Shown here in pieces: positions 20,024 through 29,888 of a stretch of 33,505 bases of DNA (position 1 is its first letter; each line of letters opens with the position of its first letter). Below the pieces are notes generated by a model that was not told the origin of the DNA, did not search any database, and saw only the letters and a program-made list of their open reading frames with translations. Source of the stretch: Kosakonia sacchari (lineage in GTDB: Bacteria > Pseudomonadota > Gammaproteobacteria > Enterobacterales > Enterobacteriaceae); the NCBI GenBank assembly GCA_900109485.1, contig FOAY01000026.1, positions 1 to 33,505 of the forward strand. The letters run 5' to 3'. The translations under genes were made by a program, and so were the position numbers.

Positions 20024-21175
20024 TCAGTGCCAGCAGAAATGATGGACAACCTGGGTAATAAGTTCGCGAGTTGGCTTAATAAAGCGCGTTTCCAGATATT
20101 CATCCGGCTGATGAGCCTGATTAATTGAGCCCGGACCGAGCACCAGCGTTGGACACAGCGTCTGAATAAAGGGCGCTTCGGTACAGTAGTTCACCACTTC
20201 GGTTTCAACGCCGAGCAGTTTTTCCACCACGCTCACCAGTTGGTGATCCGGCGGGCACTCGTAGCCAGGAATGGGCGGATGCAGTTCAGAAATGGTCAGA
20301 CGGCCCGGCCAGCGGGAACTGACTGGCTCCAGCGCCTCATTCAGCAAGCCATTCAGATCGTTCAGCGTCATGCCCGGCAGCGGGCGAATATCCATATGCA
20401 GTTCGCAACAGGCGCAAATACGGTTCGCCGCATCACCGCCATGAATATGTCCCAGGTTCAGCGTCGGGTACGGTACGGTGAACGCTGCATAGTGATAACG
20501 CTCTTTCAGGTTGTCACGCAGTTGCAGAATATGGCCGATAGCATCATGCATCAGTTCGATAGCGTTGACGCCGCGCGCCGGATCGCTGGAGTGGCCGGAC
20601 TGTCCGAGGATACGAATCGCGTTGGAGATATGGCCTTTATGCGCGCGCACCGGTTGCAGGGAGGTTGGCTCGCCGATGATGGCGCAATCCGGACGCAGCT
20701 GCGTATTTTCGGAAAAATAACGTGCGCCCGCCATGCTGGTCTCTTCATCGGCGGTGGCGAGAATGTAGAGCGGCTTGCTCAGCTTTGTCACATCGACGTC
20801 ACGCAGCGCATCAAGAATGAAGGCAAAAAAGCCTTTCATGTCGGCGGTGCCGAGGCCGTAGAGTTTGTTGTCATGCTCGGTCAGCGTGAAGGGATCGCGC
20901 GTCCAGCGCCCATCATCAAACGGCACGGTATCGGTGTGGCCGGTCAGCAGCAGACCGCCCGCGCCCGTTCCGGCACTGGCGAGCATATTGAATTTATTGC
21001 GCGTGCCGGGCACCGGCTGCACTTCAACAGTGAAACCGAGATCGCCAAACCATCCTGCCAGCAGATTGATTAAAGACGCATTGCTCTGATCCAGCGCTTC
21101 TTCCGTTGCGCTGATTGACGGAGTGGCAATCAGGGCGCGGTAAATCTCGATAAATGGCGGCAAATTCATTTTCAT
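20024..21175 (-). CDS. argE: Acetylornithine deacetylase
   Basis: ArgE removes the acetyl group from N-acetylornithine, the linear route to ornithine typical of enteric bacteria. ATG at 21175 gives 383 residues, as in E. coli ([14 protein letters not shown]). It is an M20-family dinuclear metallopeptidase: His80, Asp82, Asp112, Glu144/Glu145, Glu169 and His355 sit in GHTDTVP, ADMKG, DEETS, GEPTS and QAHQPDEY, the expected metal and catalytic positions. It is transcribed divergently from argCBH and shares the ArgR operator at 21202-21240. Confidence 0.98.
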   Translation of the reverse strand: MKMNLPPFIEIYRALIATPSISATEEALDQSNASLINLLAGWFGDLGFTVEVQPVPGTRNKFNMLASAGTGAGGLLLTGHTDTVPFDDGRWTRDPFTLTEHDNKLYGLGTADMKGFFAFILDALRDVDVTKLSKPLYILATADEETSMAGARYFSENTQLRPDCAIIGEPTSLQPVRAHKGHISNAIRILGQSGHSSDPARGVNAIELMHDAIGHILQLRDNLKERYHYAAFTVPYPTLNLGHIHGGDAANRICACCELHMDIRPLPGMTLNDLNGLLNEALEPVSSRWPGRLTISELHPPIPGYECPPDHQLVSVVEKLLGVETEVVNYCTEAPFIQTLCPTLVLGPGSINQAHQPDEYLETRFIKPTRELITQVVHHFCWH

Positions 21176-21201
21176 TGTTGACATACCTGAGTTCGTGATA
21201 G

Positions 21202-21240
21202 TATCAATATTCATGCACTAAATGTGAATAAAAATACATT
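21202..21240. promoter_or_regulatory. ArgR operator, two ARG boxes
   Basis: Two 18-bp boxes (21202-21219 and 21223-21240) are 3 bp apart, the normal ArgR hexamer arrangement. Cores against TGAAT-N4-ATTCA: first box TCAAT/ATGCA (8/10), second TGAAT/ATACA (9/10). A -10-like TACATT (21235-21240) for argC lies in the second box, so bound ArgR would block both divergent directions. Confidence 0.88.
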
Positions 21241-21243
21241 AAT

Positions 21244-21281
21244 GCTGAGCGTAAGGGAACCCAAAAGGCGACTTGCTCAGC
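21244..21281 (+). repeat. Inverted repeat in the argC leader
   Basis: GCTGAGC (21244-21250) and GCTCAGC (21275-21281) are perfect inverted copies 24 nt apart; a further TGCTGAG occurs at 21295. It lies in the transcribed leader about 65 nt before argC. Role unknown. Confidence 0.5.
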
Positions 21282-21343
21282 AACGTGGGAGGGATGCTGA
21301 GTCTTTCCCTGGCACACATGACGTAAGAAGGTAAACCGCCCCA

Positions 21344-22348
21344 ATGTTGAACACATTAATTGTGGGCGCCAGCGGTTACGCCGGCGCAGAGCTAGTGACC
21401 TATGTAAATCGCCATCCTCATATGAACATAACCGCTTTGACGGTTTCTGCGCAAAGTAATGATGCAGGAAAGTGTATCTCCGATTTACATCCGCAGTTGA
21501 AAGGCATTGTCGATCTCCCGTTGCAACCGATGTCCGACATCACTGAGTTCCTTGATGGCGTGGATGTAGTTTTCCTGGCGACGGCGCATGAAGTGAGCCA
21601 CGACCTGGCACCGGTTTGCCTGGCAGCGGGCTGTGTGGTATTCGATCTCTCTGGCGCGTTCCGCGTTAACGATCCCGCGTTCTACGAAAAATTCTATGGC
21701 TTCACCCATCAGCACGCCGATTTACTTGCGCAGGCGGTTTACGGGCTGGCGGAGTGGAACCACGACAAATTGAAAGAAGCGCAATTAATTGCCGTGCCGG
21801 GCTGTTACCCCACGGCGGCGCAACTTTCGCTGAAACCGCTGATCGATGCCGGTCTGCTCGATCTGAACCAGTGGCCGGTGATCAACGCGACCAGCGGCGT
21901 GAGTGGCGCCGGGCGTAAAGCGGCGCTCTCCAATAGCTTCTGCGAAGTGAGCCTGCAACCTTACGGCATTTTCAACCACCGCCATCAGCCGGAAATTGCC
22001 ACCCATCTCGGCACGGACGTGATTTTCACGCCGCACCTGGCAAGCTTCCCGCGCGGCATTCTGGAAACCATTACCTGTCGCCTGAAGCCTGGCGTGACGC
22101 AGGCACAGATCGCCGATCTGTTCAAACAGGCTTACGGTAAAAAACCGCTGGTGCGTCTGTATGACAAAGGCGTTCCGGCGCTGAAAAACGTGGTCGGTCT
22201 GCCGTTCTGCGATATTGGTTTCGCCGTTCAGGGCGAGCATCTGATTGTGGTCGCCACGGAAGATAACCTGCTGAAAGGCGCGGCGGCACAGGCGATGCAG
22301 TGTGCAAATATTCGTTTCGGCTATGCTGAAACCCAGTCACTTATTTAA
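21344..22348 (+). CDS. argC: N-acetyl-gamma-glutamyl-phosphate reductase
   Basis: ArgC performs the NADPH-dependent third step of arginine synthesis. The 334-residue length equals E. coli. The nucleotide-binding [10 protein letters not shown] is at 8-17. The catalytic Cys lies in VPGCYPTAA near residue 154, and the C-terminal half has the conserved [11 protein letters not shown]-type region (here [11 protein letters not shown]). It opens the argCBH operon; argB starts 10 nt after its stop. Confidence 0.99.
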   Translation: MLNTLIVGASGYAGAELVTYVNRHPHMNITALTVSAQSNDAGKCISDLHPQLKGIVDLPLQPMSDITEFLDGVDVVFLATAHEVSHDLAPVCLAAGCVVFDLSGAFRVNDPAFYEKFYGFTHQHADLLAQAVYGLAEWNHDKLKEAQLIAVPGCYPTAAQLSLKPLIDAGLLDLNQWPVINATSGVSGAGRKAALSNSFCEVSLQPYGIFNHRHQPEIATHLGTDVIFTPHLASFPRGILETITCRLKPGVTQAQIADLFKQAYGKKPLVRLYDKGVPALKNVVGLPFCDIGFAVQGEHLIVVATEDNLLKGAAAQAMQCANIRFGYAETQSLI

Positions 22349-22358
22349 GACAGGCGTG

Positions 22359-23135
22359 ATGATGAATCCATTAATTATTAAGCTCGGTGGTGTACTGCTG
22401 GACAGTGAAGAAGCGCTGGAGCGTCTGTTTACGGCGCTGGTGCAGTATCGTGAATCTCATCAGCGCCCGTTAGTCATTGTCCACGGCGGCGGTTGCGTGG
22501 TGGATGAGTTAATGAAACAACTTAACCTGCCGGTGAAGAAGAAAAACGGCCTGCGCGTGACGCCTGCCGATCAAATCGACATCATCACCGGCGCGCTGGC
22601 GGGCACCGCCAACAAAACGCTGCTGGCGTGGGCGAAGAAACACCATATCGCTTCTGTTGGCCTGTTCCTCGGCGATGGCGACAGCGTCAAGGTAACCCAG
22701 TTGGATGAGGAACTGGGCCATGTTGGTCTGGCGCAGCCCGGCTCGCCGAAACTGATTAATGCGCTGCTGGAAGGTGGTTTTCTGCCGGTGATTAGCTCTA
22801 TTGGCGTGACCGACGAAGGCGCGCTGATGAATGTCAACGCTGACCAGGCGGCGACTGCGCTGGCGGCAACGCTCGGCGCGGATCTTATCCTGCTCTCTGA
22901 CGTGAGCGGTATTCTCGACGGTAAAGGCCAGCGCATTGCAGAAATGACGGCGGCCAAAGCCGAGCAGCTGATCGCGCAGGGCATTATTACCGATGGCATG
23001 ATCGTTAAAGTGAATGCCGCGCTGGATGCGGCGCGCGCGCTGGGTCGCCCGGTTGATATTGCCTCCTGGCGTCATGCCGAGCAGTTACCGGCGTTGTTTA
23101 ACGGTACGCCGATCGGCACGCGTATTCTGGCGTAA
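22359..23135 (+). CDS. argB: Acetylglutamate kinase
   Basis: ArgB phosphorylates N-acetylglutamate, the second step of arginine synthesis. ATG at 22359 ([11 protein letters not shown]) gives 258 residues as in E. coli; the frame extends 19 codons upstream into argC but that part is not family-like. The amino acid kinase motifs are visible: Lys8 in [17 protein letters not shown] near 40-49, and [12 protein letters not shown] with LLSDVSGIL in the second half. Second gene of argCBH. Confidence 0.98.
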   Translation: MMNPLIIKLGGVLLDSEEALERLFTALVQYRESHQRPLVIVHGGGCVVDELMKQLNLPVKKKNGLRVTPADQIDIITGALAGTANKTLLAWAKKHHIASVGLFLGDGDSVKVTQLDEELGHVGLAQPGSPKLINALLEGGFLPVISSIGVTDEGALMNVNADQAATALAATLGADLILLSDVSGILDGKGQRIAEMTAAKAEQLIAQGIITDGMIVKVNAALDAARALGRPVDIASWRHAEQLPALFNGTPIGTRILA

Positions 23136-23146
23136 TCAAGTTATAT

Positions 23147-23221
23147 GCCCGATGACGGCTACGTCTTATCGGGCCTGCGTGAACTGAACCTCCAGGCCGG
23201 ATAAGCGCAGCGCTATCCGGC
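23147..23221. repeat. Pair of REP elements between argB and argH
   Basis: Two imperfect palindromes (23147-23174 and 23196-23221) carry the GCCSGAT...ATCSGGC pattern of enterobacterial REP sequences in opposite orientation, forming a small BIME. They lie inside the argCBH operon, where they can protect the upstream mRNA or reduce downstream expression. Confidence 0.8.
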
Positions 23222-23252
23222 AATGAAATTCAAGACATTAAGGAAGCATATT

Positions 23253-24626
23253 ATGGCACTTTGGGGCGGGCGTTTTACTCAGGCAGCGGATCAACGGTTC
23301 AAACAGTTCAACGACTCTTTGCGCTTTGACTATCGCCTGGCAGAGCAGGATATCGTTGGCTCTGTGGCCTGGTCTAAAGCGCTGGTGACGGTTGGCGTAC
23401 TGACGCAGGCAGAGCAACAGCAACTGGAAGAGGCGCTGAACAACCTGTTGCAGGAAGTGCAGGCCGATCCGCAGCAGATCCTGCAAAGCGATGCAGAAGA
23501 TATTCACAGTTGGGTAGAAGGCAAGCTGATCGATAAAGTCGGCCAACTGGGCAAAAAACTGCATACCGGGCGTAGCCGTAATGACCAGGTCGCCACCGAT
23601 CTGAAATTGTGGTGTAAAGACACCATCAGCGAATTGCTACTGGCGAACCGTCAGTTGCAGAGCGCGTTGGTGGTGACCGCAGAGAATAATCAGGATGCTG
23701 TAATGCCTGGTTATACGCACCTGCAACGTGCGCAGCCGGTGACATTTGCCCACTGGGCGCTGGCCTACGTTGAGATGCTGTCGCGTGATGAGAGCCGTCT
23801 GCAGGATTCGCTGAAACGCCTCGACGTCAGCCCGCTTGGTTGCGGCGCACTGGCGGGTACGGCTTATGAAATCGATCGCGAGCAACTGGCTGGCTGGTTG
23901 GGTTTTGCCTCGGCAACCCGCAACAGCCTGGATAGCGTCTCCGATCGCGATCACGTGCTGGAACTGCTCTCTGATGCTTCGATCGGCATGGTGCATTTAT
24001 CGCGCTTTGCCGAAGACCTGATCTTCTTCAACTCTGGCGAAGCGGGTTTTGTTGAGCTGTCTGATCGGGTGACATCCGGTTCTTCACTGATGCCGCAAAA
24101 GAAAAACCCGGATGCGCTGGAGCTGATCCGGGGTAAATGCGGCCGCGTGCAGGGCGCGCTGACCGGCATGATGATGACGCTGAAAGGTCTGCCGCTGGCC
24201 TACAACAAAGATATGCAGGAAGATAAAGAAGGGCTGTTCGATGCGCTTGATACCTGGCTCGACTGCCTGCATATGGCGGCGCTGGTGCTGGACGGTATTC
24301 AGGTGAAACGTCCGCGCTGCCAGGAAGCGGCGCAGCAGGGTTATGCAAACGCCACCGAACTGGCCGATTACCTTGTCGCTAAAGGCGTGCCGTTCCGCGA
24401 GGCGCACCATATTGTTGGTGAAGCCGTGGTAGAAGCGATTCGCCAGGCGAAGCCGCTGGAGGCGTTGGCGCTTACCGATCTGCAAAAATTCAGTATGGTG
24501 ATTGGCGACGATGTTTATCCTGTGCTGTCGCTGCAATCCTGTCTGGATAAACGTGCGGCGAAAGGCGGCGTATCGCCGCTTCAGGTGGCGCAGGCTATCG
24601 CCGATGCGAAAGCGCGTCTGGTGTAA
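23253..24626 (+). CDS. argH: Argininosuccinate lyase
   Basis: ArgH cleaves argininosuccinate to arginine and fumarate, the last step of the pathway. ATG at 23253 gives 457 residues, [10 protein letters not shown], as in E. coli, with AGGAAG (23241-23246) six bases ahead; an upstream in-frame ATG at 23223 overlaps the REP element and is less likely. The fumarase/aspartase superfamily signature [12 protein letters not shown], with the catalytic Ser, is near residue 280; [13 protein letters not shown] near 107-119 is also diagnostic. Last gene of argCBH; a strong terminator follows. Confidence 0.98.
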   Translation: MALWGGRFTQAADQRFKQFNDSLRFDYRLAEQDIVGSVAWSKALVTVGVLTQAEQQQLEEALNNLLQEVQADPQQILQSDAEDIHSWVEGKLIDKVGQLGKKLHTGRSRNDQVATDLKLWCKDTISELLLANRQLQSALVVTAENNQDAVMPGYTHLQRAQPVTFAHWALAYVEMLSRDESRLQDSLKRLDVSPLGCGALAGTAYEIDREQLAGWLGFASATRNSLDSVSDRDHVLELLSDASIGMVHLSRFAEDLIFFNSGEAGFVELSDRVTSGSSLMPQKKNPDALELIRGKCGRVQGALTGMMMTLKGLPLAYNKDMQEDKEGLFDALDTWLDCLHMAALVLDGIQVKRPRCQEAAQQGYANATELADYLVAKGVPFREAHHIVGEAVVEAIRQAKPLEALALTDLQKFSMVIGDDVYPVLSLQSCLDKRAAKGGVSPLQVAQAIADAKARLV

Positions 24627-24648
24627 CCCGCAAGAAACGCAATACCGG

Positions 24649-24673
24649 GCCTGGCACTTCGCCGGGCTTTTTT
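24649..24673 (+). terminator. argCBH terminator
   Basis: GCCTGGC (24649-24655) pairs with GCCGGGC (24661-24667) with one G-U pair and an ACTTC loop, then six T residues. Confidence 0.9.
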
Positions 24674-24677
24674 ACGC

Positions 24678-24789
24678 AAAAAAAAGCGGACACTCAGGTC
24701 CGCTAAACGTTCACGTTGGCTTTAGTTGTTCAGAGAGAAACAAAGGGTAATCGTCTCATCACGGGGTAAGTGAGGCTCCGCTTCGCTTC
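24678..24789 (-). ncRNA. oxyS: OxyS small regulatory RNA
   Basis: OxyS is the peroxide-induced, Hfq-binding small RNA encoded opposite oxyR. Position between argH and oxyR, orientation and length (about 112 nt; E. coli 109) agree. The linker AACTAAAGCCAACGTGAAC (24730-24712) is as in the E. coli RNA as I recall it. The 3' end is a 7-bp stem (24704-24698 with 24691-24685) followed by eight T residues, acting as its terminator. The -10 AATAAT (24803-24798) is 8 nt before the predicted start; no usable -35 is seen, fitting activation by OxyR. The 5' half and the 3' hairpin loop differ clearly from E. coli. Confidence 0.92.
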
Positions 24790-24814
24790 TGTTGCTTATT
24801 ATTCAACAGAATGC

Positions 24815-24866
24815 TTGATAGGGATAATCGTTCGTTGCTATGCTATCTATCGCCATGAACTATCGT
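24815..24866. promoter_or_regulatory. OxyR operator and oxyR promoter
   Basis: Repeated ATAG/CTAT half-sites (ATAG at 24818, CTAT at 24843, 24847 and 24860) span the region bound by OxyR in E. coli, where the sequence is nearly the same. The oxyR promoter, TTGATA (24815-24820) and TATGCT (24839-24844) with an 18-nt spacer, lies within it, fitting negative autoregulation while oxyS is activated in the other direction. Confidence 0.8.
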
Positions 24867-24884
24867 GGCGACGGAGGATGAATA

Positions 24885-25802
24885 ATGAATATTCGTGATC
24901 TTGAATACCTGGTGGCGTTAGCCGAACACCGCCATTTTCGCCGGGCAGCCGACTCCTGCCACGTCAGCCAGCCAACGCTGAGCGGGCAGATTCGTAAGCT
25001 GGAAGATGAACTGGGCGTGATGCTGCTGGAACGTACCAGCCGCAAAGTGCTGTTCACCCAGGCGGGTTTGTTGCTGGTGGATCAGGCGCGCACGGTGTTG
25101 CGCGAGGTCAAAGTGCTGAAGGAAATGGCAAGCCAGCAGGGGGAAACTATGTCCGGCCCACTGCATATCGGCTTGATCCCAACCGTTGGACCTTATCTGT
25201 TGCCGCAAATTATTCCGCTACTGCATCAAACGTTCCCGAAACTGGAAATGTATCTGCATGAAGCGCAGACGCATCAGTTGCTGGCGCAACTGGACAGCGG
25301 CAAGCTCGACTGCGCGATTCTGGCGCTGGTGAAAGAGAGCGAAGCCTTTATTGAAGTGCCGCTGTTTGATGAACCGATGCTGCTGGCGATTTATGAAGAT
25401 CATCCATGGGCGAACCGCGAGTGCGTGCCGATGGGCGATTTGGCTGGTGAAAAGCTGCTGATGCTGGAAGATGGCCACTGCCTGCGCGATCAGGCGATGG
25501 GTTTCTGCTTTGAAGCCGGGGCAGACGAAGATACGCACTTCCGTGCGACCAGCCTGGAAACGCTGCGCAATATGGTGGCGGCAGGGAGTGGCATCACATT
25601 ACTGCCCGCACTGGCTGTGCCGCGTGAGCGTAAACGTGATGGCGTGGTTTATCTGCCGTGCATTAAGCCGGAACCGAAACGCACTGTCGGCCTGGTTTAT
25701 CGCCCGGGTTCACCGCTGCGCAGCCGCTATGAGCAGCTGGCAGAGGCCATCCGCGGTGCAATGGATGGCCATTTCGATAGCGCGTTAAAACAGGCGGTTT
25801 AA
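24885..25802 (+). CDS. oxyR: Hydrogen peroxide-sensing regulator OxyR
   Basis: OxyR is a LysR-family activator switched on by an internal disulfide. The 305 residues match E. coli. The N-terminal winged helix-turn-helix (about 1-60, [18 protein letters not shown] then [13 protein letters not shown]) is intact. The redox pair Cys199 and Cys208 sits in [14 protein letters not shown] exactly at the E. coli numbering. GGAGG lies 7 nt before the ATG. Its 3' end overlaps the convergent sthA by 18 nt. Confidence 0.99.
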   Translation: MNIRDLEYLVALAEHRHFRRAADSCHVSQPTLSGQIRKLEDELGVMLLERTSRKVLFTQAGLLLVDQARTVLREVKVLKEMASQQGETMSGPLHIGLIPTVGPYLLPQIIPLLHQTFPKLEMYLHEAQTHQLLAQLDSGKLDCAILALVKESEAFIEVPLFDEPMLLAIYEDHPWANRECVPMGDLAGEKLLMLEDGHCLRDQAMGFCFEAGADEDTHFRATSLETLRNMVAAGSGITLLPALAVPRERKRDGVVYLPCIKPEPKRTVGLVYRPGSPLRSRYEQLAEAIRGAMDGHFDSALKQAV

Positions 25803-27185
25803 ACCATTTAGCGCGGCAACCCGATAGGCTTCCGCCATTGTCGGGTAGTTAAAGGTGGTATTAACGAAGTACTCAATCGTATTACCGCCACCTTTCTGCT
25901 CCATAATCGCCTGGCCGATATGAATAATTTCGGCCGCGCGCTCGCCAAAGCAGTGGATCCCCAAAATTTCTTTCGTTTCGCGGTGGAACAAGATCTTCAG
26001 GGTGCCGACATTCATACCGACAATTTGCGCCCGCGCCAGGTGTTTAAACTGTGCGCGGCCCACTTCGTACGGTACTTTCATCGCGGTCAGCTGTTGCTCG
26101 GTTTTACCCACTGAGCTGATTTCCGGAATGGTATAGATGCCGGTCGGGATATCTTCAATCAGGTGCGCTGTCGCTTCGCCTTTAATCATCGCCTGCGCGG
26201 CGATACGCCCCTGATCGTAAGCCGCTGACGCCAGGCTTGGGTAGCCAATCACATCGCCCACCGCATAAACGTGCGGCAGCGCGGTCTGGTACATGCTGTT
26301 GACCTTCAACTGCCCGCGACCATCGGCTTCCAGACCAATGTTACCCAGCTTCAGGCTGTCGGTATTACCGGTGCGGCCGTTAGCGTAGAGCAGACAATCG
26401 GCTTTCAGTTTCTTGCCCGATTTGAGGTGCATGATGACGCCGTCTTCCAGCGGCTCGATACGCTCATACTCTTCGTTGTGGCGGATAACAACACCGCTGT
26501 TCCAGAAGTGGTACGAGAGCGAATCCGACATCTCCTGATCGAGAAACGCCAGCAGACGATCGCGGGTGTTGATCAGATCGACTTTGACGTTCATTCCGCG
26601 GAAGATCGACGCATATTCGCAGCCGATCACCCCGGCACCATAGATAATGACATGGCGGGGTTCATGGTGCATGTCGAGGATTGAATCGCTGTCGTAGACG
26701 CGCGGATGGGTAAAATCCACATCGGCCGGATGGTAGGGGCGCGAGCCGCAGGCGATAACAAACTTCTCTGCGGTGATCGTTTCTACCGTGCCGTCGTGGC
26801 ACTCCAGCGCCATCGTGTGGTCATCAATAAAATGGGCGTTGCCTTCAAGAATTTCACAGCGGTTACGCTCATAAAAGCCCTGACGCATGTGGGTTTGCTG
26901 ATTAATCACGCTCTCTGCGTGGTTCAGGATATCCGCAAACGAGGAGCGGAGGAGGCGGGGATGGTCGCTGTAGAGAGGGTTTTGGTTGAATTCGATAATG
27001 CGGCTAACGGCATGGCGCAACGCTTTCGATGGGATGGTTCCCCAGTGCGTGCAGCCGCCGCCGACGTTATGGTAACGCTCAACAACCGCGACCCGTGCTC
27101 CTTGTTTAACCAGACCCATAGCTGCGCCTTCGCCGCCTGGGCCGGAGCCTATTACAATTGCATCATAATCGTAGGAATGTGGCAT
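25785..27185 (-). CDS. sthA: Soluble pyridine nucleotide transhydrogenase
   Basis: SthA (UdhA) is the FAD protein that interconverts NADPH and NADH in the cytoplasm, mainly draining excess NADPH. The 466 residues match E. coli. The FAD-binding [12 protein letters not shown] is at about 13-24 and the NAD(P)-binding [11 protein letters not shown] near 182-192. In [13 protein letters not shown] the second Cys of the disulfide reductase CxxxxC motif is replaced, which is normal for this enzyme. The C-terminal dimerisation domain ends [10 protein letters not shown]. It converges on oxyR with an overlap of 18 nt and no terminator between them. Confidence 0.98.
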   Translation of the reverse strand: MPHSYDYDAIVIGSGPGGEGAAMGLVKQGARVAVVERYHNVGGGCTHWGTIPSKALRHAVSRIIEFNQNPLYSDHPRLLRSSFADILNHAESVINQQTHMRQGFYERNRCEILEGNAHFIDDHTMALECHDGTVETITAEKFVIACGSRPYHPADVDFTHPRVYDSDSILDMHHEPRHVIIYGAGVIGCEYASIFRGMNVKVDLINTRDRLLAFLDQEMSDSLSYHFWNSGVVIRHNEEYERIEPLEDGVIMHLKSGKKLKADCLLYANGRTGNTDSLKLGNIGLEADGRGQLKVNSMYQTALPHVYAVGDVIGYPSLASAAYDQGRIAAQAMIKGEATAHLIEDIPTGIYTIPEISSVGKTEQQLTAMKVPYEVGRAQFKHLARAQIVGMNVGTLKILFHRETKEILGIHCFGERAAEIIHIGQAIMEQKGGGNTIEYFVNTTFNYPTMAEAYRVAALNGLNRLF

Positions 27186-27383
27186 GGTTAGGCTTACCTG
27201 TTCTTATACATAAAAGCAACATAAGACTAACATCAAAGCGGCAATCCCCCAATTATCGTTGTGCTATTTTCATGCAAAAAAGAAGAAACGACGTGTAAAT
27301 AATCGGTCACAATCCAGTACGATCAGATCGGATTTTTCTCTGGTATATTGCCAGAAAGCCCCAGGAAGGATTCAAACATAGTG

Positions 27384-28034
27384 ATGGGTGTAAGAGCGCA
27401 ACAAAAAGAGAGAACCCGGCGTTCGCTGGTGGAAGCGGCATTTAGCCAATTGAGCGCTGAGCGGAGTTTTGCCAGCCTGAGCCTGCGGGAAGTTGCCCGC
27501 GAGGCGGGTATCGCGCCGACGTCTTTTTACCGGCATTTTCGTGATGTTGATGAGCTCGGCCTGACCATGGTGGACGAAAGCGGGTTGATGCTGCGCCAGT
27601 TGATGCGCCAGGCGCGCCAGCGTATTGCCAAAGGCGGCAGCGTGATCCGCACCTCGGTTTCCACCTTTATGGAATTTATTGGCAACAATCCCAACGCATT
27701 TCAGCTACTGCTGCGCGAGCGTTCCGGGACGTCAGCCGCTTTCCGCGCGGCGGTTGCGCGAGAAATTCAGCACTTTATCGCGGAACTTGCCGACTATCTC
27801 GAACTCGAAAACCATATGCCGCGCGCCTTTACCGAGGCGCAAGCCGAGGCGATGGTAACGATCGTTTTCAACGCCGGCGCAGAGGCGCTGGATGTGAGCG
27901 CCGAACAACGTCGGCAGTTAGAAGAGCGGCTGGTACTACAATTGCGGATGATTTCAAAAGGCGCCTATTACTGGTATCGCCGCGAGCAGGAAAAACTGGC
28001 GCATCAACCGACGAGTGAAGCAAAGGATGAGTAA
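27384..28034 (+). CDS. fabR: TetR-family fatty acid regulator FabR
   Basis: FabR represses fabA and fabB according to the ratio of unsaturated to saturated acyl thioesters, setting membrane fluidity. ATG at 27384 ([13 protein letters not shown]) gives 216 residues, near the E. coli 215. GTG directly before it (27381) is an alternative start. AGGAAGGA (27363-27370) is 10 to 13 nt upstream, rather far. The TetR helix-turn-helix is at about 26-50 ([20 protein letters not shown]). A TATATT -10-like hexamer occurs at 27344. Its stop overlaps the yijD start (TAATG), so the two are translated together. Confidence 0.95.
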   Translation: MGVRAQQKERTRRSLVEAAFSQLSAERSFASLSLREVAREAGIAPTSFYRHFRDVDELGLTMVDESGLMLRQLMRQARQRIAKGGSVIRTSVSTFMEFIGNNPNAFQLLLRERSGTSAAFRAAVAREIQHFIAELADYLELENHMPRAFTEAQAEAMVTIVFNAGAEALDVSAEQRRQLEERLVLQLRMISKGAYYWYRREQEKLAHQPTSEAKDE

Positions 28035-28399
28035 TGAAACAGTCAGGTCAAGATAAAGGTACGTTGCTGCTGGCGCTGGTTGCTGGCTTATCGATTAACG
28101 GCGCATTTTCCGCTGTGTTCAGTTCGGTGGTTCCCTTTTCTCTGTTTCCGGTTATCTCGCTGGTGCTGACGGTCTATTGCCTGCATCAACGTTACCAGAA
28201 TCGCACCATGCCCGTTGGCCTGCCGGGCCTTGCCGCCGCCTGCTTTATTCTCGGCGTGCTGCTGTACAGTACGGTTGTTCGCGCTGAATACCCGGTGATC
28301 GGCTCTAACTTCCTGCCGGCCGTGCTGTCGGTGGTGCTGGTCTTCTGGATTGGTTTTCGCCTACGCAGCCGTAACCGCAAACACGAGGCATCGGAGTGA
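28034..28399 (+). CDS. yijD: Inner membrane protein YijD
   Basis: This 121-residue protein (E. coli 119) has about four hydrophobic helices: [51 protein letters not shown] and [16 protein letters not shown]. It has a basic C-terminal tail. Family DUF1422; no biochemical role is known to me. The start overlaps the fabR stop by one base, as in E. coli, suggesting coupled expression and perhaps a link to membrane lipids. Confidence 0.95.
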   Translation: MKQSGQDKGTLLLALVAGLSINGAFSAVFSSVVPFSLFPVISLVLTVYCLHQRYQNRTMPVGLPGLAAACFILGVLLYSTVVRAEYPVIGSNFLPAVLSVVLVFWIGFRLRSRNRKHEASE

Positions 28400-28403
28400 T
28401 TTT

Positions 28404-28427
28404 TCCCTCTCCTTTACGGGAGAGGGA
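28404..28427. terminator. Hairpin between yijD and trmA, CCCTCTCC-type repeat
   Basis: A perfect 9-bp stem (28404-28412 with 28419-28427) with a 6-nt loop lies between convergent genes, 4 nt after yijD and 9 nt after trmA. T-rich on the left and ATTTT on the right allow weak termination either way. Its stem resembles the hairpin at 12996-13020. Confidence 0.65.
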
Positions 28428-28436
28428 TGAGAGATT

Positions 28437-29537
28437 TTACTTTCTGGTCAACAGAACGCCGCACTCCATATGGTGCGTGTAAGGGAACTGATCAAATAGC
28501 GCCAGACGCGAAACGTTATGCGTCTGGTTTAATGTTTCGAGGTTCCTGCACAGCGTTTCCGGGTTGCAGGAGATGTACAGAATGCGCGGATAGGCCTGCA
28601 CCATTTTTTCGGTTTCCGCATCCAGCCCGCTGCGCGGTGGATCGACGAAGATCGTTTCGCACTGGTAGCTTTTCAGATCGATCCCCTGCAAGCGGTTAAA
28701 GGCGCGTACGCCGTTCATCGCCTGAGTGAATTCCTCCGCAGACATCCGAATGATTTGTACATTATCAATATGGTTGGCGGCGATGTTGTACTGCGCAGCG
28801 GCGACAGAAGGCTTGGCGATTTCCGTGGCCAGCACGCGGTTGAAATTGCGCGCCAGCGCCAGCGAGAAGTTGCCGTTACCGCAATACAGCTCCAGCAAAT
28901 CGCCGCTGGCATCGCGGGTGACATCCTGCGCCCATTCCAGCATCTGAATATTCATTGCCGCGTTAGGTTGGGTAAAACTGTTTTCCACCTGGCGGTAGAT
29001 CATCTCTCTGCCACCAACCAGCAGGCGTTCATCGACATAATCCTGATCGAGCTCGATTTTGGTTTTTGTGGCGCGGCCAATCAGTTGCACATTCAGGTTT
29101 TGCGCCCGCAGCGCATCGCGCAGCTGGGTGGCAGCTTCATGCCACTCGTTATCCAGCTTTTTGTGATACAGCAGCGTCACAATCGCCTGATTGCTCATGG
29201 TGCTCAGGTAGTCAATCTGGAACAGCTTGTGGCGCAGCGTGTGGTTGCCGCGCACGGCATCAATCATCACCTTCATTAATACGTTAATCAGCTCGCTGGC
29301 CGCCGGGAAGCTGTCGACGCGGATACGCGATTTTGTCTGCTGATCGAAGATGATGTGGTAGAGATCGTCCCCGTCATGCCAAATCCGGAACTCGGCGCGC
29401 ATGCGGTAATGGCTGACCGGCGAGCGGAACACCTCCGGAAGCGGCGCGGAAAATGGCGTCATCAACGATTGCAGACGCACGACTTTTTCGGCCAGTTGGG
29501 CTTCGTATTGTTCTGTCGGCAGGTGTTCGGGGGTCAT
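28437..29537 (-). CDS. trmA: tRNA (uracil-5-)-methyltransferase
   Basis: TrmA makes 5-methyluridine at position 54 of tRNA (the T of the T-loop) and also modifies tmRNA. ATG at 29537 gives 366 residues, [13 protein letters not shown], equal to E. coli, with AGGAAG just upstream. The SAM-binding motif [14 protein letters not shown] is near 212-225, the catalytic Cys is in ISCNPETLC near 324, and Glu358 in HHMECGVLL is the general base. It is divergent from btuB. Confidence 0.98.
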   Translation of the reverse strand: MTPEHLPTEQYEAQLAEKVVRLQSLMTPFSAPLPEVFRSPVSHYRMRAEFRIWHDGDDLYHIIFDQQTKSRIRVDSFPAASELINVLMKVMIDAVRGNHTLRHKLFQIDYLSTMSNQAIVTLLYHKKLDNEWHEAATQLRDALRAQNLNVQLIGRATKTKIELDQDYVDERLLVGGREMIYRQVENSFTQPNAAMNIQMLEWAQDVTRDASGDLLELYCGNGNFSLALARNFNRVLATEIAKPSVAAAQYNIAANHIDNVQIIRMSAEEFTQAMNGVRAFNRLQGIDLKSYQCETIFVDPPRSGLDAETEKMVQAYPRILYISCNPETLCRNLETLNQTHNVSRLALFDQFPYTHHMECGVLLTRK

Positions 29538-29670
29538 GATGCTTCCTGAGAGATTAAGAATAACGCGGCGATTGTAGGGATTGCTCACCGGATGTCCAGC
29601 GCTGGATGTTTTTGAAATACTCACTTAGCAGTCTGGACATCCATATGTAACAGAATGTAGCATCCGTGTT
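29538..29670. promoter_or_regulatory. trmA-btuB intergenic region with inverted repeats
   Basis: No gene is seen here. A perfect 10-bp inverted repeat (29590-29599 and 29633-29642) frames the region, and a 12-bp palindrome TCCAGCGCTGGA lies at 29595-29606. A possible btuB promoter is TGGACA (29634-29639), then 18 nt, then TAGCAT (29658-29663), which would start transcription near the first base of the riboswitch. Confidence 0.45.
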
Positions 29671-29888
29671 CCGGTCCTGTGAGTTAAAAGGGAATCCAGT
29701 GTGAATCTGGGGCTGACGCGCAGCGGTAAGGATTAAGGTGAGACAGCAGACACTGCCAGTGGTGGGAAGTCCTGTCTTGTTGTACCTCCAAGCCCGAAGA
29801 CCTGCCGGAATACGTCGCATCTGGTGACATCATCGCGTGCTATTGATGGAACCTGCGGCATCCTTTTTATTTTGTGGATGCTCTCACA
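29671..29888 (+). promoter_or_regulatory. Cobalamin riboswitch (btuB leader)
   Basis: The leader closely follows the E. coli btuB adenosylcobalamin riboswitch. The 5' strand CCGGTC (29671) pairs with GACCTGCCGG (29799-29808), the conserved GGGAATCCAGTGTGAATCTG segment follows, and the B12 box AAGCCCGAAGACCTGCC is at 29790-29806. The expression platform runs to the start codon, with CCTGCGGCATCC near 29852 able to take part in masking the ribosome site. Binding of the cobalamin should reduce btuB translation. Confidence 0.96.

Noticed and set aside
20240-21073. 277-codon ORF antisense to argE
   Set aside because: Shadow frame within a fully conserved gene; no independent start signals.
24685-24704. 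Hairpin considered as a second argH terminator
   Set aside because: Its T-run is on the minus strand; it is the 3' terminator of OxyS.
29554-29820. 88-codon minus-strand ORF over the btuB leader
   Set aside because: The DNA is accounted for by the cobalamin riboswitch, and the frame runs against its conserved RNA elements.
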